DNA of 64,000 bases from Amphibalanus amphitrite. Lineage: Eukaryota > Arthropoda > Thecostraca > Balanomorpha > Balanidae. How positions within the stretch are numbered: the stretch's first letter is position 1; each line of letters opens with the position of its first letter. The stretch spans positions 509,001 to 573,000 of the forward strand of contig NW_024881782.1 of assembly GCF_019059575.1 (NCBI RefSeq). Direction: 5' to 3'. Made by a program: the position numbers and the translations under genes. The notes below the pieces were generated by a model. It saw nothing but the letters and a program-made list of their open reading frames with translations, was not told the origin of the DNA and searched no databases. Below, one piece after another: positions 1 to 13,400 of this stretch.

Positions 1-1
1 T

Positions 2-190
2 CAAAGTGATCGTCGATCGACCGGACCGCCCAAGCCCGGTAACGCTCCACGACCCCGGCGGCACTGCAAGGCTGCCCCGCACCGCGCCCACTCGTCCGAC
101 CACGGTAGTGGTGAGGATTGGGACTGGGATGTTGTATTTTATAAGAGATGTAATGTAGTCGTACATTTTCCTGATTACTACTTCCCGTAG
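2..190 (+). other. Possible 3' end of a coding exon cut by the window edge
   Basis: The first 120 bases are GC-rich and unlike the AT-rich DNA that follows. One forward frame is open from base 2 to a TAG at 188-190, giving about 62 residues that are rich in Pro, Arg and His and then in Asp and Trp. A second forward frame is also open to about base 176, so the frame is not settled. A possible donor (GTGAGG) lies near base 110. I recognise no domain. It could be the end of a neighbouring gene or simply GC-rich non-coding DNA. Confidence 0.2.
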
Positions 191-1294
191 CGAAATAACT
201 AATCACAATTAATTTGTTTACAATATGCTCTTGCCTACATAGGTAGCCTGTATACATAGCCCATATGCGGATGTTAATTCACTATAGCTGATATTATTCT
301 ACCTACGATCAACTCTCTGCTTGTATAAACGTCTCTCTAATCAGCTCGCACTCCGAGAAAACACGCATCAATTTATAATTTTTGTGTAGCGTGGTTCGCG
401 TATAGTTCTGACCTCGTATGAATAAAACACGCTGTTTGTTAAATGTTAAGTTTAATTGCTACATTGCGTTCACGTCTACTTCTGTCCAAAGCTAACTCTA
501 AACTTTTCAATATTTTAGATGAGTAATGAATGCGCGAGAACATACGAGGTGGGTGCTTACATAAAAATTGGATCTACAATGTGATACGTTCAGAAACCCA
601 GGAAAAACGCGCACAAAAAAAGAGAGAAAAAGGCGCCCCTGTCACCGACTACTCTACCTACATGCTCTTTTAGGTAATCTCAGACAAAGTTAACATGGTT
701 AAACAAAGTACCAATGGCTTATCTACATATTAAACTAACTACAATAATATGATCGCACAATTCGCAACGTGGCACATTAGCATGAATAAATCACGATACA
801 TGATCATTTGCGCGATATTAGTAAAATTGCTGCGAGTGGCAGCCACGCCACCATTTCTACTGGCCATAACTACACCAAACCTGGATAACCGTTGGTTATT
901 TTCGGGATTATTTCACTTCCATAACACAAAACGTGATGGAAGATCAGAGAGCTTTGCGCATACACACGTCACTGACAAGTTGCTAAACTACGATAAAGAA
1001 ACCACTCGCACTGCTGGCCTTAGGTTAAACAATACTGCAATTCGTTGGGTGTTTTCGAGACCCTCCTGGGTATGACCGGTAGTCATATGGGGCTCAACTC
1101 GATGTTGTCGTTGCTGCTGCACTGTACGGCTACCCAAACCACCTCACATGATCAGCCCAGTATTTCCACGGTGCGACCTTCGGCCGAACCCGTCCGGTCA
1201 CTGTCACTGCTGCTCCACCAATCACCGCTCTCTGAGCCGTGACCCCGCCGTGACCCCGCCCGGGTCAAGGTCAGCCAGCTGTCTGCCGGCCGTC
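191..1294. other. 3' flank / possible 3'UTR of the NOS gene
   Basis: This is AT-rich sequence downstream of the NOS stop codon, which is read on the minus strand. No long ORF with recognisable homology is present on either strand. I did not find a clear minus-strand AATAAA, so the transcript end is not placed. Part of the stretch nearest 1,294 is presumably 3'UTR. Confidence 0.4.
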
Positions 1295-1456
1295 TTACAG
1301 GACTCCGATGGAGTCGCGACGATACTTGGGAAGACGGTCGGCGCCCGTGTCTTTGTCCATCGAGGCCTTCTTGCTGATGAGCGCCCGGGTTTTGTCGGTG
1401 ACCTCGGCAGTTCGCAGGGTGATGCCGAAAATGTCCTCGTGGTAGTGGTTGGAATC
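1295..1456 (-). CDS. NOS: NOS exon 25 (aa 1165-1217) and stop
   Basis: It encodes [20 protein letters not shown] and a basic 33-residue tail ending DSIGVL, then a stop at 1295-1297. The tail length fits the C-terminal regulatory extension of constitutive NOS. The acceptor is GGCAG. Confidence 0.95.
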   Translation of the reverse strand, partial: DSNHYHEDIFGITLRTAEVTDKTRALISKKASMDKDTGADRLPKYRRDSIGVL

Positions 1457-4400
1457 CTGCCAACGATGAAGTAAAGTCAAATGGGGTAGGCACTCGAGGG
1501 ATAGTAGGGGTGTTGAGCCCACTCGACCGGGGGCGAATCAAAGCGGTTCCGTAGGTTTTAAGATCTAGTACACCCAAAGATGTACGCAAAAGCTTTACCG
1601 ACGGTATTTACTTTGTTTTACCGTTCACGGTGAAAAAACGTCTAAAATACCGATTTTTTCTCACCATAGGAACTTTAGTGTAACAATTTAACTACAACAG
1701 TTCATATCCATCGGTGTTGAGCACGTACCCTCATTTTCTCCATGTACAGTTTAGCCTGCTCTGGCTCCATGCCAGCCTTGGTGTAAAGCATCTTCTCCAG
1801 CGTCAGGTAGACGTCGTGGGCCATGGTGCAGTCGCCGCAGACGTAGATGTGGCCGTTGGGGTTCGTCAGGCACTCCAGCACGTCCTCATGCTGCTCCATC
1901 AGCTGATCCTGCACGTACGTCTGTGAGAGGGAGAGAAAGGTGAAGGCGGGGCTCCACAAGGCATAGTGAATCATAGCAGCGACCAGAAGCCGTTGAAGAC
2001 TGAAGTACTCAACTTACAGTTATATTCGATGATGTTAGAGACTGGATCATTTTATATTTTAGTATCTTCAAGGAATACACCATTCCTATCCCACCACCTT
2101 TAATTTCCTTTCCTTCAAAGCTGCCATTTTACCCGCCCTCTTAGCTTCCTATCTTTAACCACCATCCTAGCTCCATCTAGCCAACATCCTAGCTGCCTAT
2201 CCAGCCACCCTCCGCTTCCCCACTATCCCACCTTGGGTACACCTGGCTGCCTGGAGAGGGCCAGGTGACACTTGGTGAGCACCCCGTCCTGCATCATGTC
2301 CTTCTTCTCCTCGGCATACAGATCCATCGCGCGGCTCCGTCCGCCGAAGAACAGCGTCATCGGGCCGAACTTGGTGCCCTCTGAAGACGGGGGAGGGGGG
2401 ATTAGGGAATGTCGTGTAGTGATCCGAGTCAGTAGGCTATAACGACGGTCGACGAATAGGATACCTCAGGGCGACGGATAGGGTACGCTACGCTTGTTCT
2501 TTGATGCTCAATCAACACACCGCTTACCAATGATAATATCAACATGGCCCCGTCAGTGCTTTTTGTTAATCTTGGATCTTCCGCCAGCCTACCAATTTTA
2601 TGTAAAAGCTCGAAGTCGTTAAAAAATTCATTTTAACGACATCCGATATATCGTACTTCCGTCTCCCGCCTATCCGTCCCGTCTCCCGTTTTATTTCACC
2701 TGTCTCTCGTCTCTCAGCCGTCTCCGTCTCCGTCTCTCGTGCACCACTCACCAGGCGCGCGTCTCTTCTCGTGGTGCCGCTGCTCCCAGAAGGAGCGGAA
2801 CGGAGCCACACCAGTGCCCGGTCCGATCATCATGATCGGGTCCGACTTGTTCTCAGGCATGTGGAACGACGGAGCGCTGAAAATAAATCGAAAATATGAT
2901 TCCAAATGCTTATAATAGAGCACAACAACTGGAAGATAATAACAAAAAGTTGAATATTAGGTCAAGTATTCCTGTGCATCAGGGTAAAAAAAAGAGAAAA
3001 AAAAGAAGAAAAAATGAGACGGACACCTACATAGGTACCTAGGATGTACAGAAGCGAGGCTAGCTTACTTTCTGAAGTAGCAGATGATCCGATCGCCCTC
3101 CTCGATTTCGTTGAGGTAGTTGGAGCACACACCGTAGTGAAGAGGGCCCTGGCCGCCTGCGAAAGAGATATTCACAGTTTGTGAGCACATTGCACGCTGA
3201 AGGTGTCCTTTGAACTATCAAATGGAGACGAAAGTTCAATAACCATTGAACTTTCGTCTTCGTCAATGGTTATTATACTCATTCGATAGCATAGGTGCAT
3301 GCAATTTCTAATGTTTTTGTTCATAAATGAAATGCGAGCACGATGATAACCATTCACCCGAGCCAGCTGCCGAATAACAAAACACAAGCGACGAAATAAT
3401 TCTGCGATAGTCGCGACATCTATTCTTTTCTAAGTAGTTACATTTATCGCCGATAGGTGTCAGGACTAGTCACAGCTCTTACCCCGAGTGTGGTACTGAA
3501 CGACGGCGACCGTCAGCTGCACCTCGTCCGGGCGGTAGTCGGGGGCAGACGAGATACTGTACGCCCTGTCAACGATTCAGACAACACAAAATGACCCACA
3601 AGTTCCAGCTATTCAGCTGCTGTAACGCTTCAGACGGCGCACAGAGCGTAGCGATTAGCGAAACTCTGGGTGTTGCGGTACAGTATAACTTCAGGCGTTT
3701 ATCACTAACGCCATCTAGGAACAGAGCCATAAGCTCTCCAGCATGCCATGAGCCGTCGGCATTTCGAGTGGCGGAGTCCACGAAAACACAGCGTTAGGAC
3801 AGTGAAAACTCCAAATCTTTAAAAAAGAGCATGGCATTTCTCTCTACACCGTCCCTAAAATGTTATTTATTTAATTCCTAGCTATAAGTATCGAACTAAT
3901 GCTCCAATCACAGGGGTTTCCAATCATGGAAATACGTCTATTTCTGAGGCTGGTTGCTCTCACCTGGCCTGCATGAGCGGCAGGTTGCAGAGGATGAACG
4001 GTCCGTCGGCCTCGATCGACGGGAACTCTGCCAGCGTCTCGGCCAGGTTCGGCCAGTTGGTGAACTTCCACTCCTCGTACGCCTCGCCGTTCTGACGGAG
4101 ATGGTGACGGGGTTAAACGAGGTCATGTGCGGTAAGTCGGGATCAAACGGAGCTGCTACACTGGGGCTTAATTAGGGAGATATCGAGTCGTTAGAAATGG
4201 TCAAAACTCAAAACGACTTGTTTTGTATAAAGTAAAGTATCAGTATGATAAAAACTGGGTTGAACCGATAGAGTCGACCAAAGGAATGGGTTAAACTTAT
4301 CCAAACTTAGCAATTAATCAGTCAAACAAACATCTTGGCAAAGTCTTGTAAATCGAAGCTACACAACTTCCAAGTTGCCTCGATCGGACTACTCACCGTG

Positions 4401-7400
4401 GCAAGCAGTTTGAGCTTGGTCTGCTCGTTCTCATCGGTGGCCATTGCAGCCATCATGCGCAGCATGTTGGGTGTGGGAGGCGTGGTGACATCCATGTACC
4501 AGGTCAGCATATCGGTGACAGTGGTGCGGGGCAGACGCTGGTGCGCCTCCCAGCGCTTGTCGACGCCTGAGAGAGTAAAGAGGGTGGTGGTGAATGGCAG
4601 ATGAATAGGTGAGTTCAGCGCGTTTGTGATGGGGAAGGGGACGTGGGTGACAGTTTGCAATGTTAACTGGAATGCAGCACTTTTTTGGCAGCACGATGCC
4701 TAATAAAACATTCGTTTTATTATTTGTGGTGCCACTTTCCGTCTTGATGCCTTGGTAAATCAACAGTAACTTCAATTCGAACGTATACTAATCGATAAGT
4801 CGACTAAATGCAGAATGCTACAACACAACGATTAGTTTCCTAAAATATAGGTACTCATAGCCTAAGCGCAGCAGAGGCAAACAACTGTTCTATAAAATTT
4901 CCATTATGTTTCCTACTAACTTACATCGAACGCTTTTATCCCTCCTAGACAACTCACCAAGCGGGGTGGTGACCTTCCTCATGACCTGGAGCTCGACGGG
5001 TCCCTCTGGACAGCGGATCAGGCGCCGGCGGATCGCGTTCACAATCTCCTGGCGGTTCCTCGGGAACACCGCCAGGTGGTCGCCTGGCTTGAACTTGAGC
5101 TTCGACGGGTTACCACCAGAGGTCACTGACACGTTGATGGTGCTGCGACTGTGGAAGGAGGGGGATGAAATGACGTTGAGTTGCATATACCCGCTGAGTT
5201 AGGATAAAAATTTCTGATTAACTCTTTCTTTTTAGCTCTTTCTTATGAACTCTTTCTTATTAACTCTTTGTTATTCCCCAAATCTTATTAACTTTACACC
5301 ACAACGTTTCCGTCATCCTCTCTGCATTCCTTTTCATGATTTTTTCTTTCTTGGTCTACCCTACCTTCCTCCTTTTTCTCTCCTCCCGCCCTTCCTCTGT
5401 CTCTCCTGTCACTCCTCCCTTCCACCCCTCCTTACCCGGTGTCCTTCTCGTGCACCATTCTCGCGTGTTTGGCCGTGCAGGAGATCAGCTGACGGCCGTG
5501 ACAGCGGCCCAGGCCCGGCACCAGATCATCGGCAGTGTGTGTCTGCATCAGACGCACTGCGTCCGGGCTGGCAGCCTTGTCCGAGTTGAGACGCTCCGTG
5601 GCACGGGCCATCACCGAGTCACTCTCCAGGCAGAAGGCGTCGCACGCGGCCTGAGGTGACGGGACGGGGCACGGAGAGTGGGTTTGTTGAGGCGTGTTTG
5701 ACAGTAGGAGCTTTGGTACGGAGCTGAGGGCCGGGTCTAAAGATTAAGTCGCAATAAGCAATATACAAAAACGATATACCTACCTAACACTCAGGTGAAA
5801 TAGATGCATGGGGCGAATGTAACAAAAGGGTTCAAATGCTTGGAAAAAAGCTTGAAATCATTCATAGCAAAAGGTCTAGAATCATACCGAAAAATAAATG
5901 TATGAGGCATCACTTTCCAATTCATCGAATAACCCACCTTGAAGACGTCGGCGGCCCACTCCTTGAAGCTCTGCTCCTGTCCGTTGAGTTCGTCTCCGCA
6001 GGCGACGGGCTCGATCCTCTCCCCGGAGAGGTGGCCCAGCAGGCTATCGACGTCCTTTCCGAACTGACAGTACTTGGGGTAGGCGCTCGAGCCCAGCGCG
6101 AACACGGCGAACCTGGGGAAAAGTGAGGATGATTACTGGGTGCAGGGTGTAGATTCTTTATTGGCCACTACATTGTCACTGTTTCAATAAGAAATAATGT
6201 TCATCACAATATCATGATCGAAAAAATGCGTTAAATATGATCGACGCTATAGCGAGAAGAGCACAAGCACAAGGTACTTGTAAACTGAATGAATATAATT
6301 AAAGTCGCATAAAATAGTCGAAAAAAGGTAAAAACACCATAAAGCTCCACAGACCACAAACAATTTTTCTTATACACAGTGACACCGCCCAAAACTAAAA
6401 GACAGCGGCACTGCCACCTTCGATCACCCTCCAGTACCTGACGTTGGCCAGACTGCCGGCGGGCGCCTCGCTGTAGACGGACGGCCAGCGCTGCCAGTCT
6501 CCGTTCTGTCCGGTGCGGTCCGGCGTGTTCGGCACGCTCATGTTCTGCACGGCCTTGGAGAGTGGCTCGGTGACCGACATACCCTTGGGGGTCGATTGGG
6601 AGCGGGCGAACTGACCCACCGGCACGATCCTGAGAGAGACGTGGGGAGGAGCAATAGTTGTCATTGCAGCAGAAAATGTCAACGGAAAGCCACTGAAAAA
6701 AATGAAATGCCGATTGCCAGAATTTGAAGTTCAATAAAAAGCAATTGTTTTTAAATAAGAGATTTCACAGCACAAATACCATTGATCTTTGAATCAAACA
6801 GGAGTTAACAATGTTAAAACTTGACGGCATTATTAATTCATCACGTCACACTTCTAATGCAGGTTTTCCGTGTCAAGCCTAGACGACGCGATGTGGCGTC
6901 TCACCTCTGCGCGGGGTTGAAGGGTTTCTTGATGTCGGGCACGCTGTCCAGCGTATTGGTGGACGACATCATCAGGTGGTACTCCTCTGCCATGTTTTGC
7001 TGTAGACGGTCAGAGCCGTAGGTCAGGCTCACATACTCACATACCTACTAATTAGGCGTAGTTTACAAAAGTGAAAATATTTGAAAGTAAGAAGTTTAGA
7101 GAAACAACAAAATTAACAAAACTGAGAGACGTGAATTAGCGATTAAAAAAAAACATAAGAAATTATGCAAAAAAAGCCTATATAATAAATATCAAAGTTT
7201 ATGTAGCAATAATCCAGTTTCAATATGTCATATGAACACTACCCTTCCCTTCGGGATTAAACGATAGGAGCTCACCGTATCGGTCCCAAATCATAGCAAA
7301 ACACCTTTCATCAGTGACTCCCTGTTACGTACCAGCGCCTTGAAGAATATCTCTCCGTTCTCCGGGGCGTCTCCGTTTCCGAATGTGGAGGTCACCACGA

Positions 7401-10400
7401 GCAGCAGGCCCTCGTGCTCGAGGTCGACGATGTCGTAGTCGTCCATACACATCACCTATGGTAGCGGCACAGGTCAGGTCTGACTAGCACACGCATAACT
7501 CGAGTCTCCGTGGGGACCAAAATAAATTGACTGTCATGGATACACTATCACAATATATGCGGTCACAGCTTCTGCATACGTGCTTAATGCCTTCTTCGCA
7601 GCACTAATGGATTTTGATCGGTCTTCATCTTCGACGCTCAATCTCCATCCATATTCATTTGTAAGGTAGTGACCACGGCGCCACCGATGCACCAACTCCC
7701 TGTACTCTACATACGCGTAAATAACGGATATCCGTACCGCTTCCGTGTATGTATTGCATGTATACGCGTATACGTATACATTCCGCGTATATATTGACAT
7801 TTGCTACAATGGCAGCCACTTTTACATCCAACCGCATGATCACTCGTATAGCTGCTGTCCTATCGGTGCAGCCAACAGCCGATACCAATGGCTCTGGAAA
7901 AATGTATCCTTATCGGATGCTGACTTATGAGAAGTTATCTGCCTGCAGGTCCATGGCATCGTAGCGACAAGTGAAAGAGGTCAGAGATCCAGTGCCTATC
8001 AATTTTTAAAAGAAGCGGCATTTTTATGAAGGATTTATGATGCTGGAATGTAAATCTTACGTTCTGACATAACATGAACCATAAGATACTCAGACTCTTA
8101 CATCGGACGAGAGGAGTGTCAACCTATCGTCGGCTACTCAGATTGACGTAACCGCTGCCCTGTTCACATTTGTGGATAGAATTTGCATTTCTGCCGACGG
8201 GTTTTTGCATGTTCGTGACCAGTTCAATGTGTAAAGCATGCAGTATGCACGCTAAGCACGGTTTGTTGCGCAGACTCAGTGCTTTGTAGGAGTCCTATGG
8301 GGGGGGGGGGGGGGCGGGTGATTGAACAAGGTCATACTGCGCACTTGTGTGCCGATAAACGGTCGCTACTCTCTCATAATCAATCATCATGGTCCGCTAT
8401 TGGATATATTGGTCGGTACATTATCTTACATTAAATATTAGCCGTTTTCACGACACATATCTGGTACATATTTGGCGCGCATTTGGAGCAGATTTGGTCA
8501 AACTTGGTTCATTGTGTTTCTTAAAAGTTGTCAGTTTGGGCTGCACAGTTGCTTTTTCAATGCTGCTACGCGCTAGCAAAGACGGTGCGAAAGTTATTCG
8601 GGGCTATATTCTCACGAAAACAGCGTCTTTGGGTGAGGTGACAGCCCGATGAGGTATAACACGCGGCAAGCGAATAACATGACATGGCGGCGGTGGGGAG
8701 GCGGACGGCAACGCCTGTGTCGCCAGACAGACCAGGCAGAAATGGGACACGACGTTATCGCGGGCGCGCGTCCCCTAGCCGAAGTCACGTGACCGCGACG
8801 GACGTCTTGGCTGCGCAGCGGCCGCGCGCTGGTTCATTGCCCCTAGAGGGCCAAACAGAGAAGTCACGGTACCACAAAATTTTTCGCTCGTATACGATTG
8901 GAAAAAGCTCCTAGCTGCGCTAAACGCCGATTTTACTCGTATACCTACCTGCTTTTCAAATTATCAGACAATAACTGGAACACATTCATGATATAAAGCT
9001 TTTTGTTGTAAAAGAGATTTGGTGCAGATTAGGTCAAAGTTTGTGCATTCGCCAGATAGCCCGTCGTGAAAACGGCTATTAGGTAGACATGTGACGACTA
9101 AAATCGCCTCGTGGGCCAGCTGGTGGACCATAGAAGCCACAAAGCTCCAGCGTCCATCCCATTGAGCCATAAGAGGGGCGGAGCGGAAACGAGTCTTGTG
9201 CGTGGGGCGGCAGAGTCCGAACTAATGTCATTGGCCAGATGGACAGCCCACGCTGGCCGCTCTAACTCGATAGCTGAGAGGCCGACAATCTGGTTAGCGC
9301 GGCGGTGGAAAAACCTGTTACCTGTAAATGCTGAATGTCGACGAGACGGTCCCGTTCTGCGCGATATAAAACGGATGTGATTCGCGGTCTAGTGTGATGC
9401 TCAGACTGGAAAACGGTCACTGCGGACCAGATAGCTGAACTGTATTGGGAACTCAACGCACACTGTATGATATCGCGAGGAGTTACAAAATGTTGAAACT
9501 ATAATGCCGCCCTATCAAAAGCCTAAGGTCATAGTTGAAAACTGAAATACATATAGATAATAAAAGAATAGTTCTACAGTTTTGTCACTATTCTTCATAA
9601 ACTTCCTGCAAAGAGCAAACAGCGATCTTGCCTAAAAACACACAGATACTCAAAACCATTCGGTTTCACCGACTCACCTGGGCGTTGAAGGCGTGGCTGA
9701 AGACCTGGCCGAGCATGTTGGCGTACGTCTCTGACTTGCCCGTCTCCGTGGCGTACAGGATGGTGGCCTTGACACGGCGGGAGAGTGCCTCCCCGAACAG
9801 CTGAGACGCAAACTGGACAGCGCTGGAGAACGGGGGCGGTAAGTGTCAGTGTCAGTGTCACGGAGTCCGTGTCACATGGTGTGTTGTTGACATGGTATTG
9901 CAAGGGTGGTGTGGCTGCCGGAATTACAATTCCATGGAAATGGAACTCTCGGGCGACTGTTCAATTGATCTGCTTTCAAGAAAAGTCGATCAGTCGGATT
10001 TCAACACAATCAACTGACATTCCATGCACCCAGCGCCCTTTCATACTCCCACCAGCTAGAACCGTTAGAACCCGGTCATCGGAAACCGACGGCGAATCTG
10101 ACAGAGGGGCTTACCCCGCGATCTCCTTGAAATGGAACTTGCGCTGCTGCTTTCGCACCGCCTCGCTGCCATCGCGCTTCTTCCAGTTGTGGGTCTTCCA
10201 TGCTTGCACCTGTTCAGACGAAAAGTCGACCGGTGAGATCAATATGGCCTTGCAGACATGGGAGGCTAGAAAGATGTAGCATGACTCTCTAATTAGCTAT
10301 GCATAGTTTGCGACAGTTCCAAGAAGTTTTACGTTTCACTGCAGGCAGAAATAATTCTAGAAACCAAGCCTGACAGATAAGGTCTCCATAGCTGACAGAC

Positions 10401-13400
10401 GTTATCAAGCATAAGTCGCCATCGCCATAAAATTGCTGCTGAACTGCACAGCCTCCTTATGCCGTTTCAAATGATAACATCTGAACTTGAGGTAGGCGGT
10501 ATGACGCTTAGCGTAAGATATCCAAATTCCAACATCTCCTACTCGTAAGTTATGGTGCAGTTCAGAAACACCAACGGCAAAAGCAGGGCCGATAATAGCT
10601 ATCGCAAAGGAGTTGCGAATGTGACGCAGAAGGAACAAGCGAAGTATCATTAAGCATCAGCAATCGGAGACGTGTCAGGATGATAAACCACCGCCGCAGC
10701 AGCAGCACCAGACGGAATTGCGGGAGTCATGAGCAAAGATGCAACAGCAAGAGCAGAAAGATGCACAGCAAGGTCAGCTACAAGATCATCAGCAGAATCA
10801 GGAGTCCCTACCTGATACGAGTAGGTCGGCTTGACGATGTAGCGCGACATCTCCTGGTGGAAGACGGGGGTGACCGATCCGGACATGGGTGGCACGATCC
10901 ACACCCAGTCGGCCGGGCAGCCGCCGCGCAGACGCTGCTCGTTCTCCATGAACTTCATGAACGAGTCGGCCGCCGTGTGGTGGTCCACAATCGTCACGTT
11001 CGCCTCCTGCGGGCGGCGGGCGGACCAGTGACGTCATTAGATCGGAGCCAGTGACGTCATATTTTTTGGGAAAGGTGTGGTTATTGGAGAATGTCGGATG
11101 CATGTGGGCATGTGTATTTACGAAGGTGGAACTCATAAGCACGAATGAAATATGTCAAATCCTTCTAACTTCATCGTGAATTGGCGTGCGTGCGTGCGTG
11201 CGATTGACGGCCCAGTCACCAGCTGAGGAAGTGCTTTAAGCCTCGAAAGTGATTGGGTATTCACAAGAATGCTCACTGACGTAAGCGACCTGGTGGCCTG
11301 GTCCAGTGCGGGGGGGGGGGGAGTGAAGCTACAGGGTGGAGTAGGGAAGCAACAGAACCTGTTAGCTCAGTGGTTGCGACGACCCTCTGCAGACGGACAG
11401 GTTTCTTAGCACGTGGAGATCGTACCGATATGGCCCATTTGCCGAGCAGACAAGAGTTCGCGTCGCGAACACTTGGTATCTTTTCCACCGAGCGTAGCCA
11501 GGCCTAGACGCTTTATACGGTATGAGGGACGACTAGAAGGTAGCATATTTGGTGTCTTACAGTTAAATAAAAGCTTATAGGGGAAGTGAATTTGATCTTT
11601 GGTAGTAATCGCTCATCAGATTCAGTCAATTCACGAATGTGGTCGTTTCACCATGACTGTGTGTTGTGACTGTCACGGGTGTTTTCGTCGAGAAGCGGAC
11701 TTAAAATCATGTGAGTGCGAGTGTGTCATATATCTGTGTGCACCAATTTCTGTATTGTAGTATTGTATTGTACAATTCAAGAGCGATTCACATTCTTAAA
11801 TTGCGTTGGCATTTGCTGCTTAGAGCTTCTGCACTAGGTAACACCAGCGCGTGGTTGCATATCCATGAGTTTTGTGGTGACCATGACTTTTAATGTGACT
11901 GCATGAACTGCTACTGACACTGTGGTTAGTGATATATGTATTAGGAGCGTTCCTGTGACCGCGACTGTGACGGTCACTGTGTCCGTGTTACTGTTACTGC
12001 GACTGAACTGAACTCTGACTATGTTACCGTGTGGCTCTGCCTGTGACTGTGACTGTGACTGTGACTGTGACTGTGACTGTGACTGACCTGGTAGCTGTGG
12101 AGGACAGCCAGGTTAGCCTCCACCAGTGCCTGGTCCTTCCACAGGTTTCGGTAGTTGGAGGTATCCAGTCCCATGTTCTTGGCGATGGGCTGCGAAATAC
12201 AGATACAAATGAAATATTTCACAGAGCTTACAACAATACCTATTTGGGCAATACTGAAATGCAGATTAAAACGGGACAAAATTGAATTTGATATCGCTGT
12301 CATCTTCTTTTAATTTTAATTGACGCATCGAAAAGTTTCGATCAGAAGTGAAAGACTGAGCGTTTATATTTCACGAGTCAAAATAACCAAACTATGCCGT
12401 CAGATCACGCCAGTGAGGAACTTTGAATTAAGATGACAACATATATGACAACACGTATCTGCAACTTCTGTCATGCAACTCGGTGTCTTGCGGGCATCTG
12501 TTGTTGAAGGTAATCTAAACAACAACATTGAGCTGAAACTCACGCTGCGTTGGCCGTTTAAACCAGCCACATAGAACAATTGCATGTGCAGCACAGCTGT
12601 ATGAATAATGGCTGCGATTACATCGGTATTCATACTGCTAAACCAGTGAATCAAACACTCCACAGACACATTGAACTCCCCCAGCTGCAAGGCGACAGAT
12701 GCAGTCCATGTGCAATGGAGCTCAATACGATATCGTAAATTGTGAATGCACCATATCCTATGTGGGTATAAAAAGTCAGGGGCTGCTTGCTTTGCTGACA
12801 GCTGGATGGAATGCACAAATATGCTGCATCCAGCAATGCTCTGGAGCTACCAAGATCAGGAGGCTCAACACCTGCTCAACTATTCAGCTCCCTCTGCCGC
12901 AAATTAAATTATACTCCACCGGGGACTTCATGCACACCCGGTCTGAACCGGACAGGGCAGCCCGCACTCCACGCCCGGGGTCACGACCCGCGCCGACCCC
13001 GGCGACCCCACTGACCTCGAGCATGTTGTAGCGCTGCGGGTCACAGAGGTCACGCGCCGCCACCTCGGTGCTCATGTACCAGCCGCTGAAGGGGCACGCG
13101 CAGAACTCGATGCCTCCGCAGTCGAACATCATGCCGGAGACCGCCGGCAGCGCGTACCACTGCAGACCCATGTCCTTGAACCACGGGTACCTGCGCACAC
13201 ATAGAGGTAGGCAGGCGTGACGCGGGGAGATTGGGGATATGTAAAGTCAGCCTAAAAGAGACAGGAGCCAGAGAGATAGAACATGGGGCTTGTGCGAGCT
13301 TTTATGAACAGCGAAGATAACATGAATGCTGATTTTGCGGAAACTGAATTATTTCAATAGATTTCCAGAGAAAGCATTGTCTCGATAGATCCCTTTGTTC

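Noticed and set aside
1152-1589. 145-codon minus-strand ORF overlapping NOS exon 25
   Set aside because: It is a shadow frame. The NOS frame in the same exon matches the family C-terminus and joins exon 24 in phase.
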